DNA from: Salinicola halophyticus
GTDB taxonomy: Bacteria > Pseudomonadota > Gammaproteobacteria > Pseudomonadales > Halomonadaceae
Assembly (NCBI RefSeq): GCF_003206695.1
Contig: NZ_PZJN01000004.1
Coordinates: 167,570 to 231,569 of the forward strand
Reading direction: 5' to 3'
Length of the DNA stretch: 64,000 bases
The notes under the pieces were generated by a model, which saw only the letters and a program-made list of their open reading frames with translations, did no database searches and was not told the origin of the DNA. Positions 62,842-64,000 of the stretch are shown piece after piece; within the stretch, counting starts at the first letter, position 1, and the number at the start of each line of letters is the position of its first letter. Position numbers and translations under genes: made by a program.

Positions 62842-64000
62842 TCATGGAATGGTCAACACCTGACCCACCCGAAGAATATCGCTGTCCAGCCCGTTGGCCT
62901 GCTTCAGCGCCTTCATGCTGATGCGATGACTGGACGCCACCTGGGACAGCGTGTCGCCGCCCTTGACGCGATACTCGTTACTGGCGCTGCCGCGACCCTG
63001 ATCGCGCTGCCACGCCAGCAGGCTCGAGGGCGGCGGATGCTGCTTGAAGTGCGCGACGATACCCTCGTAGATGGCCTGGGCCAGCTTGGCCTGGTGCGCC
63101 GACGACTTGAGCTGTGCCTCTTCACGCGGATTGGAAATGAAGCCGGTTTCGACCAGCAGTGACGGAATATCCGGCGATTTCAGCACCACGAAGCCCGCCT
63201 GCTCGACGCTGGACTTGTGCAGCTTGTTGATTCGCCCGAGCTGGTCGAGCACCTGACCGCCCGTCGCCAGCGAGTCGTTCATCGTCGCGGTCATGGTCAG
63301 GTCGAGCAGCACGCCGCGTAGCACCTCGTCCTTGTCATCGAGGCTGAGACTGCCGTCGACGCCGCCGATCAGGTCGGACTGGTTCTCGCTGGCCGCCAAC
63401 CAACGCGCGTTCTCCGAGGTCGCGCCACCTTGAGACAGGGCATAGACCGAGCTGCCATAAGGCTGCCTGCTGCGCACCGCGTCGGCGTGAATCGAGACGA
63501 AGAAATCCGCTTTCTGCTGGCGGGCGATCAGGGTGCGCTGACGCAAGCCAACGTAATAGTCACTGTCCCGGGTCAGAAACGCCTTGAACCCCGGCGTCTG
63601 GTCGAAGCGCTGCTTAACCTTGCGGGCGATCTGCAGCACGATATCCTTCTCGTGCGTACCGTCGGGTCCCGAGGCGCCGGGATCCTCGCCCCCATGACCG
63701 GGATCGACGGCAACGATGATGTCGCGCTTGGGGTGGGGCTGCGCTTCGGCGGTCGATGCCACCGCTTCGGCCTTCTGCGGGTTACCCTCGGCAACCGCTT
63801 CGGTCTGTGCCCGCTTCGCGGCAATTTCCTGATCGCGGATCATCGCCTCGATGGGATCGATGGGATCCTTGACCGCGCTGGCGCCAGGATAATCGAGATC
63901 GACCACCAGGCGATCGCTGTACTGCTCGTTGGGCGGCAGGGTGAAACTCTTGGGAACGACGGCGCGGTCGACATCGAGGACGACACGCAACCCGCCACTT
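62842..64000 (-). CDS. amiB: N-acetylmuramoyl-L-alanine amidase AmiB, 5' end cut off by window edge
   Basis: 385 codons from the window edge to the stop; the signal peptide and most of the AMIN domain lie outside. The tail of the AMIN domain (LRVVLDVDRAVVPKSF) is followed by an Amidase_3 domain with zinc-site segments VAVDPGHGGEDPGA, FVSIHADA and LLVETGFISNPREE, and a C-terminal LysM domain (YRVKGGDTLSQVASSHRIS...LTIP). It splits septal peptidoglycan during division, in the periplasm. A C-terminal LysM is common in pseudomonad-type AmiB. It precedes mutL by 45 bp, as in related genomes. Confidence 0.95.
   Translation of the reverse strand, partial: SGGLRVVLDVDRAVVPKSFTLPPNEQYSDRLVVDLDYPGASAVKDPIDPIEAMIRDQEIAAKRAQTEAVAEGNPQKAEAVASTAEAQPHPKRDIIVAVDPGHGGEDPGASGPDGTHEKDIVLQIARKVKQRFDQTPGFKAFLTRDSDYYVGLRQRTLIARQQKADFFVSIHADAVRSRQPYGSSVYALSQGGATSENARWLAASENQSDLIGGVDGSLSLDDKDEVLRGVLLDLTMTATMNDSLATGGQVLDQLGRINKLHKSSVEQAGFVVLKSPDIPSLLVETGFISNPREEAQLKSSAHQAKLAQAIYEGIVAHFKQHPPPSSLLAWQRDQGRGSASNEYRVKGGDTLSQVASSHRISMKALKQANGLDSDILRVGQVLTIP

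Overview
The window is a gene-dense, GC-rich stretch of gammaproteobacterial chromosome. I see no insertion sequence, phage, CRISPR array or rRNA. Gene content and order point to the Halomonadaceae (Halomonas, Kushneria, Salinicola or Chromohalobacter type). The evidence is a pseudomonad-like amiB-mutL-miaA-hfq-hflX-hflKC-hisZ-purA cluster, a sdhCDAB-sucAB-lpdA-sucCD operon divergent from gltA, a Pseudomonas-type GlcNAc phosphotransferase operon, and a SUF rather than ISC operon. The genus call is inference from protein sequences and order, not from a search.

Layout: (1) 1-8.35 kb, minus strand: a GlcNAc operon nagR-nagA-nagB-II-nagF-nagE, then a Cof-type HAD phosphatase cut by the window edge; a two-part operator (nag box) precedes nagR. 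(2) 8.5-13.6 kb, plus strand: rnb (RNase II), then a three-gene translationally coupled set of GT4 glycosyltransferase, DUF2334 deacetylase and polytopic flippase-like protein. (3) 13.9-25.5 kb, minus strand: the TCA operon sdhC-D-A-B-sucA-B-lpdA-sucC-D, with divergent gltA at 26-27.3 kb; strong promoters are visible for both. (4) 27.7-29.5 kb: tRNA-Glu and tRNA-Ala with their own promoter, next to gltX. (5) 29.8-34.5 kb, accessory: a degenerate LexA/CI-like regulator, an MFS exporter, an orphan TctC-type binding protein with a terminator in its leader, a small membrane protein and an AraC regulator. (6) 34.7-39.6 kb: putA, a possible 38-codon gene, and putP. (7) 39.8-42.0 kb: a GtrA/GtrB pair and ompW. 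(8) 42.1-46.5 kb: yqcC, a DUF3549 protein, a retropepsin-like protease, rimK, an unknown helical protein and sanA. (9) 46.6-52.7 kb, minus strand: sufR-B-C-D-S-T with an IscR-like operator in the sufR promoter. (10) 52.9-64 kb, minus strand: purA, hisZ, hflC, hflK, hflX, hfq, miaA, mutL and 5'-truncated amiB.

Most of the window is conserved core metabolism: amino-sugar uptake, TCA cycle, proline catabolism, Fe-S assembly, mRNA decay and Hfq-based regulation. The points that deserve attention are the GT4/DUF2334/flippase-like operon, whose pathway I cannot name; the candidate small RNA or attenuator at about 31.92-32.02 kb; the possible small protein between putA and putP; the SucB with two lipoyl domains; the catalytically dead second EIIB domain of NagE; and several predicted operators (nag box, IscR-type site, two perfect palindromes near regulator and transporter genes).
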